Shown here piece by piece: positions 21,099 to 29,983 of a stretch of 64,000 nucleotides of DNA. Position 1 is the stretch's first letter. The number at the start of each line of letters is the position of its first letter. The DNA comes from Roseateles saccharophilus. GTDB lineage: Bacteria > Pseudomonadota > Gammaproteobacteria > Burkholderiales > Burkholderiaceae_C. A model generated the notes under the pieces. It was not told where the DNA came from and made no database searches. It saw only the letters and a program-made list of their open reading frames with translations. The DNA lies in assembly GCF_004342485.1 (NCBI RefSeq), contig NZ_SMBU01000013.1, positions 1 to 64,000 on the forward strand, written 5' to 3'. The translations under genes were made by a program, and so were the position numbers.

Positions 21099-22457
21099 AT
21101 GACTGCCCTGACTTATTCAAGCCCCTTCCCCGCCGACTTCGTGTTCGGCGTCGCCGCCGCCGCGCCCCAGATCGAGGGCGCCGCCTTCGCCGACGGCAAG
21201 GGCGAATCCATCTGGGACCGCTTCTGCCGCCAGCCCGGCAAGGTGCATGACGGCGACACGCTGGACATCGCCTGCGACCACTACCACCGCTTCGACGAAG
21301 ACTTCGCGCTGATGGCCTCGCTGGGGGTCAAGAACTACCGCCTGTCCCTGGCCTGGCCGCGCATCTACCCGAGCGGCAACGGCGAGCTGAATCAGGCGGG
21401 GCTGGACTTCTACCGCCGCCTGTTCGCCAGCATGAAGAAGCACGGCATCACGCCCTGGGTCACGCTGTTCCACTGGGACCTGCCGCAGGCGCTGGAGGAC
21501 CGCGGCGGCTGGACCTCGCGCGTGACGGTGGACGCCTTCGCCCGCTATGCCGACACGGTGGTGAAGGCCTTCGCGGGCGACGTGAAGCACTGGATCACGA
21601 TGAACGAGATCCGCTGCTTCACGCAGCTGGCCTATGGCTACGGCACCAAGGCGCCGGGCCGCAAGGAAAGCCCGGCCATCGTCAACCAGACCTTCCACCA
21701 CGCGCTGCTCTGCCACGGCCACGGCGTGCGCGCGGTGCGCGAGTTCGGCGGCGCCGGCGCCGTCGTCGGCCTGACGGACAACTGCGATGTCTGCATCCCT
21801 GTCACCGAGACGCCCGCCGACATCGCCGCCGCCCAGGCCTGGTTCCTGGAGAAGAACGCCCATGTGCTGGGCGCCATGCATGCCGGCCGCTATCCCGAGA
21901 GCTACCTGGCCCGCGTGGGTGCCGATGCGCCCGAGGTGCTGCCCGGCGACTTCGACCTCATCAGCCTGCCCACCGACCACCTGGGCCTGAACATCTACAC
22001 CGGCACCTATGTGCGCGCCGGTGGGAACGGCGCGGCCTGGGAGGCCCTGCCCCTGCCCGCCCACTATCCCAAGGCCGACAGCCCCTGGCTGCACATCGCG
22101 CCCCAGTCCATCTACTGGGCCACGCGCTTTTGCGCCGAGCTCTACGGCCACCAGTCGCTCTACATCACCGAGAACGGCTGTGGCTACAACGACGAGCCCG
22201 TCGTGAACGGCGAGGTCCTGGACCTGCACCGCCGCGACTTCCTGCGCAACCACCTGCGCGAGGCCCACCGCGCCATCGCCGATGGCGTGCCGCTGCACGG
22301 CTACTTCCTGTGGAGCTTCATCGACAACTACGAGTGGGAGGACGGCTATCAGCGCCGCTTCGGCATCGTGCACTGTGACTACGACACGCTGGTGCGCACA
22401 CCCAAGCTGTCGGCCCGCTACTACGCCGAAGTCATCTGCGAACACCGCATCGTATGA
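21099..22457 (+). CDS. GH1 beta-glucosidase, cytoplasmic
   Basis: The 452-residue protein starts at ATG 21099, matching the usual GH1 beginning (FPADFVFGVAAAAPQIEGA). A TTG at 21039 would translate part of the repeat element and is not preferred. The acid/base is E170 in TMNEIRCF and the nucleophile is E358 in YITENGCGY. The common NEP is NEI here, a mild variation. There is no signal peptide, so it probably finishes imported gluco-oligosaccharides in the cytoplasm. No Shine-Dalgarno sequence is seen because the repeat element ends eight bases upstream. It overlaps the symporter by four bases. Confidence 0.95.
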   Translation: MTALTYSSPFPADFVFGVAAAAPQIEGAAFADGKGESIWDRFCRQPGKVHDGDTLDIACDHYHRFDEDFALMASLGVKNYRLSLAWPRIYPSGNGELNQAGLDFYRRLFASMKKHGITPWVTLFHWDLPQALEDRGGWTSRVTVDAFARYADTVVKAFAGDVKHWITMNEIRCFTQLAYGYGTKAPGRKESPAIVNQTFHHALLCHGHGVRAVREFGGAGAVVGLTDNCDVCIPVTETPADIAAAQAWFLEKNAHVLGAMHAGRYPESYLARVGADAPEVLPGDFDLISLPTDHLGLNIYTGTYVRAGGNGAAWEALPLPAHYPKADSPWLHIAPQSIYWATRFCAELYGHQSLYITENGCGYNDEPVVNGEVLDLHRRDFLRNHLREAHRAIADGVPLHGYFLWSFIDNYEWEDGYQRRFGIVHCDYDTLVRTPKLSARYYAEVICEHRIV

Positions 22458-23893
22458 ACGCCTCGGACCTCCCGCTGACCCAGGCCCTGCCGCCGGTGGC
22501 CGACCGCCTGCCCATGCGGCAGAAGATCGGCTTCGGCCTGGGCTCCATCCTCGACATGTGGGGCCACTGGCTCTACCCGTCGCTGGCCTACCAGGTCTTC
22601 AACATCTTCCTCGGCGTCGCCCCCGGGCTGATCTCGACGGTGCAGATGGTCAAGATCTTCATCGACGCCGGCTCGGACGCGGTCTTCGGCTGGATCTCGG
22701 ACAACACGCGCACCCGCTACGGCAGGCGGCGGCCCTTCATCCTGGTCGGCGGCGTGCTGGCCGGCATCGGCCTGCCGCTGATGTTCGCCGTGGGCAGGGG
22801 CTGGAGCAATGGCGAATACTTCGTCTTCATGCTGCTCAGCATGGTGATCTACGTGCCCATCATGAGCTGCTTCAACATGCCCTGGAGCAGCCTGGGCGCG
22901 GAGATGACGCCGGACTACCACGAGCGCACCTCCGTGATGGCAGTACGCGCCATCATCCAGAAGGGGCCGGAGCTGGCGATGTTCGGCGCCGCGCAGTTCA
23001 CGACGCTGGCGATCTTCAACCAGGCCAACGGCAAGCCCGACATCCTGCGCGGCGCCCAGACCTACTGCGCCATCCTCGGCGCCATCATGGTGGCGGTGTC
23101 CATCGCCATCTTCCTGCTGGTGCGCGAGCGCTACTACGAGAAGCTGGTGGCGCGCACCCAGACCCACATCCCGCTGGCCGACACGCTGTGGCGCACGCTG
23201 CGCTGCAAGCCCTTCCGGCACGTGCTGGGCATGATGCTGGCCTACGGCACCGGCACGGCCATGGTGAGCACGCTGGGCTACTACGCCACCATCTACTACG
23301 TCTGCCGCGGTGACGTCGTGCAGGGCGCGGCGTGGAACACCGCCATGGGCATCTCCGGCTTTGCTTTCGGCTTTGCCGGCATTGCGTTCTTCACCCGGAT
23401 TGCACGCCACAAGGGCAAGCGCGCCGGCTTGGCCTGCGCGCTGTCGCTGGCCATCTGCGCCTTCATCGGGGACTGGTGGCTCTACGACCCGGCGCGGCCG
23501 TATCTGCAGCTCCTGGCCTGCGGCTTCGTCGCCTTCACCGGCGCGGGCTTCTGGACCCTCTACGGCTCCACGATGGGCGACGTGGTCGACTACGACGAGC
23601 TGCAGACCGGCCAGCGCCGCGAGGGTTCGTTCGCGGCCTGCCAGTCGTGGATCTCCAAGCTCGGCATCGCGCTGGGTACCGGCGCCTCGGGCTGGATCCT
23701 GCAGTTCACGGGCTTCGATTCCAAGCTGGATGTGCAAGACCCGCATGCCATCTTCATGATGCGCATCCTGCTGTCGGGCATCCCGGTCGCAGGCCTGGTG
23801 CTGGCGCTGGTCTCGCTGCTGCGCTTCCAGCTGACCGAAGCCCGCATGCTGGAGATCCGCGGCCAGCTCGAAGCGACGCGAGGCCAGGTATGA
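22454..23893 (+). CDS. GPH-family sugar:cation symporter (MelB/XynB-type MFS)
   Basis: The 479-residue membrane protein has about 12 hydrophobic helices and the GPH motif DAGSDAVFGWISDNTRTRYGRRRP after helix two. A second family motif (GDVVDYDELQTGQRREGSF) is near the C-terminal third. GPH carriers import glycosides with H+ or Na+. With both neighbours overlapping by ATGA, it likely brings xyloglucan-derived oligosaccharides to cytoplasmic GH1 and GH31. Confidence 0.93.
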   Translation: MNASDLPLTQALPPVADRLPMRQKIGFGLGSILDMWGHWLYPSLAYQVFNIFLGVAPGLISTVQMVKIFIDAGSDAVFGWISDNTRTRYGRRRPFILVGGVLAGIGLPLMFAVGRGWSNGEYFVFMLLSMVIYVPIMSCFNMPWSSLGAEMTPDYHERTSVMAVRAIIQKGPELAMFGAAQFTTLAIFNQANGKPDILRGAQTYCAILGAIMVAVSIAIFLLVRERYYEKLVARTQTHIPLADTLWRTLRCKPFRHVLGMMLAYGTGTAMVSTLGYYATIYYVCRGDVVQGAAWNTAMGISGFAFGFAGIAFFTRIARHKGKRAGLACALSLAICAFIGDWWLYDPARPYLQLLACGFVAFTGAGFWTLYGSTMGDVVDYDELQTGQRREGSFAACQSWISKLGIALGTGASGWILQFTGFDSKLDVQDPHAIFMMRILLSGIPVAGLVLALVSLLRFQLTEARMLEIRGQLEATRGQV

Positions 23894-25476
23894 CGGTGTC
23901 ACGCCGCATGGCCCTGCAAGCCGCGCTGGCCGGCGCCTCGCTGCCGGCCGTGGCCGCACCGCGCTTTGGCGCCGGCATCGAGGGCCAGCGCCGCGCCGAC
24001 CTGGGCGATGGCACTTATCGCAACCCCATCGTCCCCGGCGACCATGCCGACCCCACCATCCTCAAGGACGGCGCGGACTACTGGATGACGTTCTCGTCCT
24101 TCCAGTCCTACCCGGGCGCCGTGATCTGGCATTCGCAGGACCTGGTGAACTGGGCGCCCGTCACCGCCGCGCTGACGCAACCCATCGGCACGGTCTGGGC
24201 CATGGACCTGGTCAAGCACCAGGGGCGGTATTTCATCTACATCCCGGTGCTGCAAGACAACGGCACCGGCATCTACGTCATCCATGCGGACGACATCCGC
24301 GGGCCGTGGAGCCCGCCCGTCGACCTGAAGATCCCCGGCTGCATCGACCCCGGCCACGTCGTGGGCGAGGACGGTCGACGCTACCTCTTCGTCAACGGCG
24401 GCCGGCGCGTTCGCCTCACGGGCGATGGCCTCGCGACCGACGGCCCGGTCGAGGCCAACGCCTGGACGCCCTGGCAATACCCCAAGGACTGGGTGGTCGA
24501 GATGTCCGCGCCCGAGGGCCCGAAGCTGTTGCGTCGCGGCGAGTGGTTCTACCTGATCTCTGCCGTTGGTGGCACGGCCGGGCCGCCCACCAGCCATATG
24601 GTCACGGTGGCCCGCTCGCGCTCCGTCCACGGGCCCTGGGAGCACTGCCCGCACAACCCCATCGTGCGCACCCGCAGTGCCGACGAGCCCTGGTGGTCGC
24701 GCGGCCATGCCAGCCTGGTCGAAGGCCCGGCCGGGGACTGGTGGATGGTCTACCACGGCTACGAGAACGGTTTCCGCACGCTGGGGCGCCAGGCCTTGCT
24801 GGAGCCCATCGAGTGGACGGCCGACGGCTGGCCCCGCGCCAAGGGCGGCACGCTCGCGTCCCCTTTGTCCAAGCCGCGGGGCGGCAAGGCAAGCCCGGCC
24901 GGCGCGGCCCTGTCCGACGACTTCTCGCGCAACCGCATGGGCGTGCAGTGGAGTTTTCATGCGCCGGGGCCGGATGAACTCGCGCGGCTGCGCTGGCAGG
25001 ACCACAGCCTCCTCATCCGCGGCAAGGGCCAGTCCCTGGCCGATTGCTCGCCGCTGACCTGCAGCGCCGGCGACCGCAGCTATGAGTGCAGCGTGGAGCT
25101 GGAGATCAGCGGCGACGGCCAGGGCGGCCTGGCGCTGTTCTACAACGAGCGCGGCCATGTCGGCATCGCCTTCAGCACGACGCAGATGCTGACCTATGGC
25201 TATGGCCAGGAGCAAACCTGGATGCGCGAGGCCCTGCCCTCGACCTCCGGCACGCGCTCGGTCCACCTCCAGCTGACCAACCGCGAGAACGTCATCACCT
25301 GGCGCTACTCGCATGACGGCGGCCGGACCTGGGTCCAGCACCCCTGGCAAATGGAGGTCTCGGGCCTGCATCACAACGTCTTCGGCGGCTTCGTCAGCCT
25401 GCGGCCCGCGCTGTTCAGCGCTGGCGCCGGCGAGGTGCGCGCCCGCAATTTCGTCTACAGAGGACTGACCGCATGA
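23890..25476 (+). CDS. GH43 arabinofuranosidase/xylosidase, exported, Tat-like signal
   Basis: The 528-residue protein starts at ATG 23890, overlapping the symporter. Its signal has SRRMALQAALAGASLPAVA, twin-arginine-like. A five-bladed propeller has D54 (HADPTI), D153 (CIDPGH) and E209 (APEGPKL) as the base, modulator and acid. A C-terminal concanavalin-like beta-sandwich (from about residue 340) matches the GH43 C2 module. The family removes alpha-L-arabinofuranose or beta-xylose. In a xyloglucan locus arabinose removal is likely, as in Bacteroides XyGUL. Specificity remains uncertain. Confidence 0.9.
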   Translation: MTVSRRMALQAALAGASLPAVAAPRFGAGIEGQRRADLGDGTYRNPIVPGDHADPTILKDGADYWMTFSSFQSYPGAVIWHSQDLVNWAPVTAALTQPIGTVWAMDLVKHQGRYFIYIPVLQDNGTGIYVIHADDIRGPWSPPVDLKIPGCIDPGHVVGEDGRRYLFVNGGRRVRLTGDGLATDGPVEANAWTPWQYPKDWVVEMSAPEGPKLLRRGEWFYLISAVGGTAGPPTSHMVTVARSRSVHGPWEHCPHNPIVRTRSADEPWWSRGHASLVEGPAGDWWMVYHGYENGFRTLGRQALLEPIEWTADGWPRAKGGTLASPLSKPRGGKASPAGAALSDDFSRNRMGVQWSFHAPGPDELARLRWQDHSLLIRGKGQSLADCSPLTCSAGDRSYECSVELEISGDGQGGLALFYNERGHVGIAFSTTQMLTYGYGQEQTWMREALPSTSGTRSVHLQLTNRENVITWRYSHDGGRTWVQHPWQMEVSGLHHNVFGGFVSLRPALFSAGAGEVRARNFVYRGLTA

Positions 25477-27044
25477 CTTCACGCCGCCAGCTGCTGGCCG
25501 CCGCCGCCGCGCTGCCGCTTGCCTCCACGGCCCTCGCGGCGGCTCCCCAGCGCCGCATCGTGCTCGACCTCGCGCAGGCGCAGCAACCACTGGACCGCTT
25601 CTTCGACCACTGCGTCGGCTCCGACTATCCGGGCACGCTCTACCGCGACGACTCGCTCGGCCAGCTGAAGACGGCGGTGGACGAGCTGGGATTCCGCTAC
25701 CTGCGCTTCCACGCCATCTTCCACGACGTGCTGAAGACGGTCACGCGCGACGCAAGCGGCCAGCTCGTCTTCGACTTCACCGGCATCGACAAGCTCTACG
25801 ACGCGCTGCTGGCGCGGCGCATCAAGCCTTTCGTCGAGCTCGGTTTCACGCCGCTGGCGCTCAAGACCTCGGACCTGAAGATCTTCTACTGGGCCGGCAA
25901 CACCTCCCACCCCGAGCCCACCGGGTGGGTCGCGCTGATCGACGCGTTTGCCCGCCACCTGCTGCAGCGCTATGGCGCGGCGGAGGTGCGCAGCTGGTAT
26001 TTCGAGGTCTGGAACGAGCCCAACCTCGACGGCTTCTGGGAAAAGGCCGACCAGGCCGCCTACTTCGACCTCTACACGCGCACGGCCAGGGCGATCAAGG
26101 CGGTGGATGCGCAATTGCGTGTCGGTGGCCCCTCCACGGCCGGCGCGGCCTGGGTGCCGGAGTTCCTGGCCCACGCCAAGGCGACGGACTCGCCGGTGGA
26201 CTTCGTCACCACCCACACCTATGGCGTGGAGCATGGCTTCCTGGACGAGTTCGGCGTCGAGGACCGCATGCTGTCGCCCTCGCCCGAGGCCATCGTGGGC
26301 GACGTGAAGCGCGTGCGCGCGCAGATCGAGGCCTCGCACCTGCCCGGCCTGCCGCTGTTCTTCACCGAGTGGAGCACCAGCTACAACCCGCGCGACCTCG
26401 TGCACGACAGCTATGTGAGCGCGGCCTATGTGCTGACCAAGTTGAAGCAAACGCAGGGCATCGCGCAGTCGATGAGCTACTGGACCTACTCCGACCTCTT
26501 CGAGGAGCCGGGGCCGCCGGATGCACCCTTCCACGGCGGCTTCGGCATGATGACCCGTGAGGGCATCCGCAAGCCCGTGTGGTTCGCCTATCGCTATCTG
26601 GCAGCCTTGCAGGGCCGGGAAGTGCCGACGAGCGACGCCTTCACTTGGGCCGCGACGGACGGCCAGCAGTTGCAGGCCGTCGTCTGGGACTGGCGAAACA
26701 CCGGGCAGAAGCTCAGCAATCGCAGCTTCTTCGGCAAGCCGCAGCCCTCTCACGACGTGGGCACGGTCAACGTCGTGCTGCGCCACCTACCGCCCGGCCG
26801 CTACCGGCTCACGCAGCGCCGCACCGGCTTCGAAGCCAACGACGCGCACACCGCCTATCTGAAGATGGGATCGCCCAAGGATCTCGATGCGAAGCAGCTC
26901 GCCGAGCTGCAGGCGCTGACCGCCGACAAGCCTGAGCAGCAGCGTGAGCTGCTCGTCGGCGCCGCCGGCTCCGCCACCGTGACGCTGAAGCTGCGCAGCC
27001 ATGACGTGCTGCTGCTGAGCCTGCAAAAAAAGGTGGCCGCATGA
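25473..27044 (+). CDS. GH39 beta-xylosidase, exported, Tat-like signal
   Basis: The 523-residue protein has a signal region MTSRRQLLAAAAALPLASTA with a twin-arginine look. The TIM barrel carries acid/base E182 in FEVWNEPNLDGFW and nucleophile E299 in FFTEWSTSY. A beta-sandwich follows after about residue 370. GH39 enzymes release beta-linked xylose or related glycosides. Xyloglucan xylose is alpha-linked, so this enzyme suggests co-use of xylan fragments or rarer beta-xylosyl side chains. It overlaps GH43 and GH5 by ATGA. Confidence 0.9.
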   Translation: MTSRRQLLAAAAALPLASTALAAAPQRRIVLDLAQAQQPLDRFFDHCVGSDYPGTLYRDDSLGQLKTAVDELGFRYLRFHAIFHDVLKTVTRDASGQLVFDFTGIDKLYDALLARRIKPFVELGFTPLALKTSDLKIFYWAGNTSHPEPTGWVALIDAFARHLLQRYGAAEVRSWYFEVWNEPNLDGFWEKADQAAYFDLYTRTARAIKAVDAQLRVGGPSTAGAAWVPEFLAHAKATDSPVDFVTTHTYGVEHGFLDEFGVEDRMLSPSPEAIVGDVKRVRAQIEASHLPGLPLFFTEWSTSYNPRDLVHDSYVSAAYVLTKLKQTQGIAQSMSYWTYSDLFEEPGPPDAPFHGGFGMMTREGIRKPVWFAYRYLAALQGREVPTSDAFTWAATDGQQLQAVVWDWRNTGQKLSNRSFFGKPQPSHDVGTVNVVLRHLPPGRYRLTQRRTGFEANDAHTAYLKMGSPKDLDAKQLAELQALTADKPEQQRELLVGAAGSATVTLKLRSHDVLLLSLQKKVAA

Positions 27045-28210
27045 AGCGCCGCCATGCCCTTGCCGCCTTGCTGCCCCTCGCCGGCTGCGGGGGCGGCGGC
27101 TCCGCCGCAGCCGCCCCGGCGGCCGACGCACCCGCCCCGGCCCCTGCTGCTGCAACGCCCACCACCACCGGCATGCGCGCGCTGACCAGCCTGCAGCTCA
27201 GCCAGCTGATGGGCGCCGGCTGGAACCTCGGCAACGCCCTCGAATCCATAGGCGGCGAGACCGCCTGGGGCAACCCGGCCACGACGCAGGCGCTGCTGAC
27301 GGCGGTGAAGGCCGCCGGCTTCAAGACCGTGCGCATCCCGGTGTCCTGGAAGCAGTACGCCGACGCCAACGACGTCATCAGCACCACCTGGATGAGCCGC
27401 GTCGCCGAGGTCGTGGGCTATGCGCAGGCCGCCGGCCTCTACGCCATCATCAACATCCACTGGGACGGCGGCTGGATGCAGCCCACCTTCGCGCAGCAGG
27501 CCATGGCCAATGCGCGCATCACCAAGTTCTGGACGCAGATCGCCAACCAGTTCAGGAGCCACGACGACACGCTGCTGTTCGCCGGCACCAACGAGGTCAT
27601 GGTGACGGGCGACTACGGCACACCGACGGCCGAATACGTTAGCGTGCAGAACGGCTTCAACCAGCAGTTCGTCAACGCCGTGCGCGCCACTGGCGGCAAC
27701 AACGCGGTGCGCCACCTCGTCGTGCAGAGCTTCAACACCAACATCGACCATGCGCTGAACTTCGCCGTCATGCCGACCGACCCTGCGAAGGACCGGCTGA
27801 TGATGGAAGTGCACGACTACGACCCCTACGACTTCACGCTCAACGACAAGAGCAGCATCTGGCAATGGGGCGCTGGCGCGACGGACCCGGCGGCCACTGA
27901 GACCTGGGCCAACGAGGCCTACACCGACGCCCAGTTCCAGAAGATGAAGGCTAGGTTCGTCGACCAGGGCATCCCGGTCATCCTCGGCGAGTTCGCCGCC
28001 ATCCGCCGCACTGAGTACGCGGATGCCGAGACCTACCGCCTCGCCTGGAACACCTATATCGCCCGCTCCGCCTGGACCCACGGCCTGGTGCCCGTCTACT
28101 GGGACGCCGGCGCCGCGCGCGACAATCACAGCTCAGGCCTGTTTGACCGCGCGACCGGCGATCAGGTCTACCCGGCCATCGTCGACGCGCTGGTCAACGC
28201 GGTGCGTTGA
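27041..28210 (+). CDS. GH5 endo-glucanase lipoprotein (GH5_4-like)
   Basis: The 389-residue protein has a lipobox LLPLAGC with the acylated Cys at residue 16, followed by a glycine and Ala-Pro-rich linker (about 17-45). The GH5 domain begins with GAGWNLGNALES, typical of subfamily 4. The acid/base is E185 in GTNEVM and the nucleophile is E317 in VILGEFAA. Subfamily 4 includes many endo-xyloglucanases. Lipid anchoring would place it on the outer membrane near the TonB receptor. It is the last gene of the plus operon, and its 3' end overlaps ridA on the other strand by 17 bases. Confidence 0.93.
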   Translation: MKRRHALAALLPLAGCGGGGSAAAAPAADAPAPAPAAATPTTTGMRALTSLQLSQLMGAGWNLGNALESIGGETAWGNPATTQALLTAVKAAGFKTVRIPVSWKQYADANDVISTTWMSRVAEVVGYAQAAGLYAIINIHWDGGWMQPTFAQQAMANARITKFWTQIANQFRSHDDTLLFAGTNEVMVTGDYGTPTAEYVSVQNGFNQQFVNAVRATGGNNAVRHLVVQSFNTNIDHALNFAVMPTDPAKDRLMMEVHDYDPYDFTLNDKSSIWQWGAGATDPAATETWANEAYTDAQFQKMKARFVDQGIPVILGEFAAIRRTEYADAETYRLAWNTYIARSAWTHGLVPVYWDAGAARDNHSSGLFDRATGDQVYPAIVDALVNAVR

Positions 28211-28595
28211 GCGCTGCGATGCACTCGATCTCGACCCGCGCGCCAAGCGCCAGGCCGTTGCAGCCCAGCGCGCTGCGCGCCGGCAGCGGCGTGCTGCCGA
28301 AGAACTCGCGGTAGACCTCGTTGAAGGCCGGCCAGTCGGCCATGTCGGCCAGCATCACCGTGCAGCGCACGAGATGCTGCAGGTCCAGCCCCTGGCCGCG
28401 CAGCACGGTGCGGATGTTCTCCAGCGTCTGCCTCGCCTCGGCCCGCAGGCCGCCATCGACGAGCTTCAGCTGCCCCGGCACATTGCCGAGCTGGCCCGAC
28501 AGATACAGCATCTGCCCGACGCGCACGCCCTCCGGAAAGGGCACGCCGGCCGGCACGACCTGGCCGCTGTTGAAACGTTCTATGTCGTGGGTCAT
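28194..28595 (-). CDS. ridA: RidA/YjgF enamine-imine deaminase
   Basis: The 133-residue form starts at ATG 28595; an in-frame GTG at 28619 is less likely. The protein shows RidA features: hydrophobic strand QMLYLSGQLG, ENIRTVL, and the end motif ALGARVEIECIAAL with the conserved Arg and Glu. The family hydrolyses reactive imines from amino-acid metabolism in the cytoplasm. It converges on the xyloglucan operon and shows no functional tie to it. Confidence 0.9.
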   Translation of the reverse strand: MTHDIERFNSGQVVPAGVPFPEGVRVGQMLYLSGQLGNVPGQLKLVDGGLRAEARQTLENIRTVLRGQGLDLQHLVRCTVMLADMADWPAFNEVYREFFGSTPLPARSALGCNGLALGARVEIECIAALNAPR

Positions 28596-28856
28596 GGGGA
28601 TTCCGTTTCCGTTGATCACCTGCGCCAGCGAAGGATCGGTTCACGTGTTACCGGCCTTAGGCTGAATGCGGCGGGAGGCCCAGAAACCAACTGGTCGGTC
28701 GCGACCGACCCAAACCGGAAGTAGCCAGGCCCGATTTTGCCGCCCTATACCGGCCACTCAGCGGACACGCGCCCCGGGGTTTTGGGTTGAAGCTGAGCAA
28801 GGGACCGAGGCTTGCCGAGGGACTTCGCTCGAGCGACCGATTCACCCAACTTGGAG
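28596..28856. other. Non-coding gap with an 18-bp perfect palindrome
   Basis: No credible gene is seen in this 261-base gap. It holds a perfect palindrome GGTCGGTCG/CGACCGACC (28693-28710). It marks the left edge of the toxin-antitoxin island. No tRNA or integrase attachment pattern was recognised. Confidence 0.4.
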
Positions 28857-29168
28857 CTAGGCAGGTGACGCGTGAAGCTTGACACCCAACGCCCTTGCAA
28901 CTTTTAGTACCGTTGCGAAGCTCGGGTTTCCACCTGCGCCCAGAGCGCGATACAGACTCTCGCGGCTCAACCCTGCGTCCTTGGCGACTTGCGTCATGCC
29001 CTTCGCGCGAGCAATGTTTCCGAGTGCCTTGGCAATTCCGGCAGCGTCATCAGGTGCCTCCTCAAGCCATGCATCAAGGTAAGCTGCCATTTCTTCCGGC
29101 GTACGCAGATGCTCTGCCACGTCATACGACGATGTCTTCGTGGATTTCGTGGTCGCGGTTCTTGGCAT
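28857..29168 (-). CDS. HigA-type antitoxin (HI1420 family)
   Basis: The 103-residue protein has a C-terminal helix-turn-helix (QVAKDAGLSRESLYRALGAGGNP) and the family phrase RTPEEMAAYLDAWLEEA. This matches the downstream addiction-module antidote family. It starts six bases after the toxin stop on the same strand, so the order is toxin then antitoxin, as in HigBA-like modules. It should bind and neutralise the RelE-fold toxin and repress the operon. Confidence 0.88.
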   Translation of the reverse strand: MPRTATTKSTKTSSYDVAEHLRTPEEMAAYLDAWLEEAPDDAAGIAKALGNIARAKGMTQVAKDAGLSRESLYRALGAGGNPSFATVLKVARALGVKLHASPA

Positions 29169-29173
29169 GGGGA

Positions 29174-29467
29174 CTACTCCTTGAAGTTCTTGGCCAGATG
29201 AATTGCTAGCGAAATGTCTTTCTGCTGTGTGGCCTTGTCGCCGCCAATCAGCAACAACAATAGCCGGCTTCCACGCTGCGTGTAGTAGACGCGATAGCCC
29301 GGACCTACGTCGATCTTGAGTTCGGAGACACCATCCGTGAGATCCCGGTGCTGTCCAGGATTTCCATCAATCAAGCGATCCACGCGCACCAGAATCCGCG
29401 CCCTACCCATGCGGTCCTTCAGCCCATCGAGCCAATCACGGTACTCGTCGGTCTTCTCAACTCGCAT
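29174..29467 (-). CDS. RelE/HigB-type toxin (HI1419 family)
   Basis: The 97-residue form starts at ATG 29467 (MRVEKTDEYRDWL), the usual family start. An upstream in-frame TTG at 29494 is less likely. Motifs ARILVRVDRL, DGVSELKIDVGPGYRVYY and LLLLLIGGDKATQQKDI are typical of this RelE-superfamily group of ribosome-dependent mRNA interferases. A promoter at 29474-29501 sits so close that the mRNA may be leaderless. Confidence 0.9.
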   Translation of the reverse strand: MRVEKTDEYRDWLDGLKDRMGRARILVRVDRLIDGNPGQHRDLTDGVSELKIDVGPGYRVYYTQRGSRLLLLLIGGDKATQQKDISLAIHLAKNFKE

Positions 29468-29473
29468 TGGTTG

Positions 29474-29501
29474 AGTGTAGCCCAAACGATACAATAATCA
29501 A
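29474..29501 (-). promoter_or_regulatory. Sigma-70-like promoter of the HigBA-type module
   Basis: On the minus strand, TTGATT (complement of 29496-29501), a 16-bp spacer and TACACT (complement of 29474-29479) are seen. Only six bases separate the -10 box from ATG 29467, so the predicted start of transcription is at or next to the A of the start codon. No Shine-Dalgarno sequence is present. Confidence 0.55.
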
Positions 29502-29667
29502 CCAGACCGTCTTGACCCGGCCAGAGCCGGTTCGCGGACCGCGGTCGTATCTTCACCGACCGGATTGAACGGCTTCCTACCGGTCGGACATGGATGTCTG
29601 GAGACGGCCGACAGCCGGTACAGACAGATCCGTGCGCCGCGGATTACTTGAGGGCCGCCTGGAAGAG

Positions 29668-29983
29668 TCAATGGAAGTCTTCCTCGCGCTGGTGGCGTTC
29701 GCCGATCACGAGCACCAACTCGGGCGAGCGGATGTCGAAGCGCAGGATGTAGCCGGTTGTGCCGAACGGGATGATGAGTTCGCGCAGCGTCGACCGGGCA
29801 CCGACCTTGCGGTAGCTGTACGGCGTTGTCGACAGGTGGCTCAACGCGGCTTGGCGGATGACCTTGAGCGCCTCGTCGGCCCAGATCGAGTTCTTCGAGC
29901 GTTTCGGCGCGATCAAGCAGGAAGTCGTAGAACCGCACCAAGTCGTCCTCAACGCCTTGCGTGAATTCGACGGCGTAGCTCAT
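29668..29983 (-). pseudogene. ParE/RelE-family toxin with a single-base frameshift
   Basis: The first part reads MSYAVEFTQGVEDDLVRFYD up to about residue 34 (ELDL) and then runs out of frame. In the next frame the protein continues as ADEALKVIRQAAL through RELIIPFGTTGYILRFDI to EEDFH and a stop at 29668. Reading CTGGCC instead of CTGGGCC near 29880-29882 would join LDL to ADEALK smoothly. The reconstructed product is about 105 residues, a typical ParE length. Its antitoxin gene overlaps by four bases upstream. It may be truly broken or a base-calling error in a G run. Confidence 0.75.

Noticed and set aside
28666-28860. Short frames between ridA and the antitoxin
   Set aside because: No motif, poor start context and no conservation signal visible.
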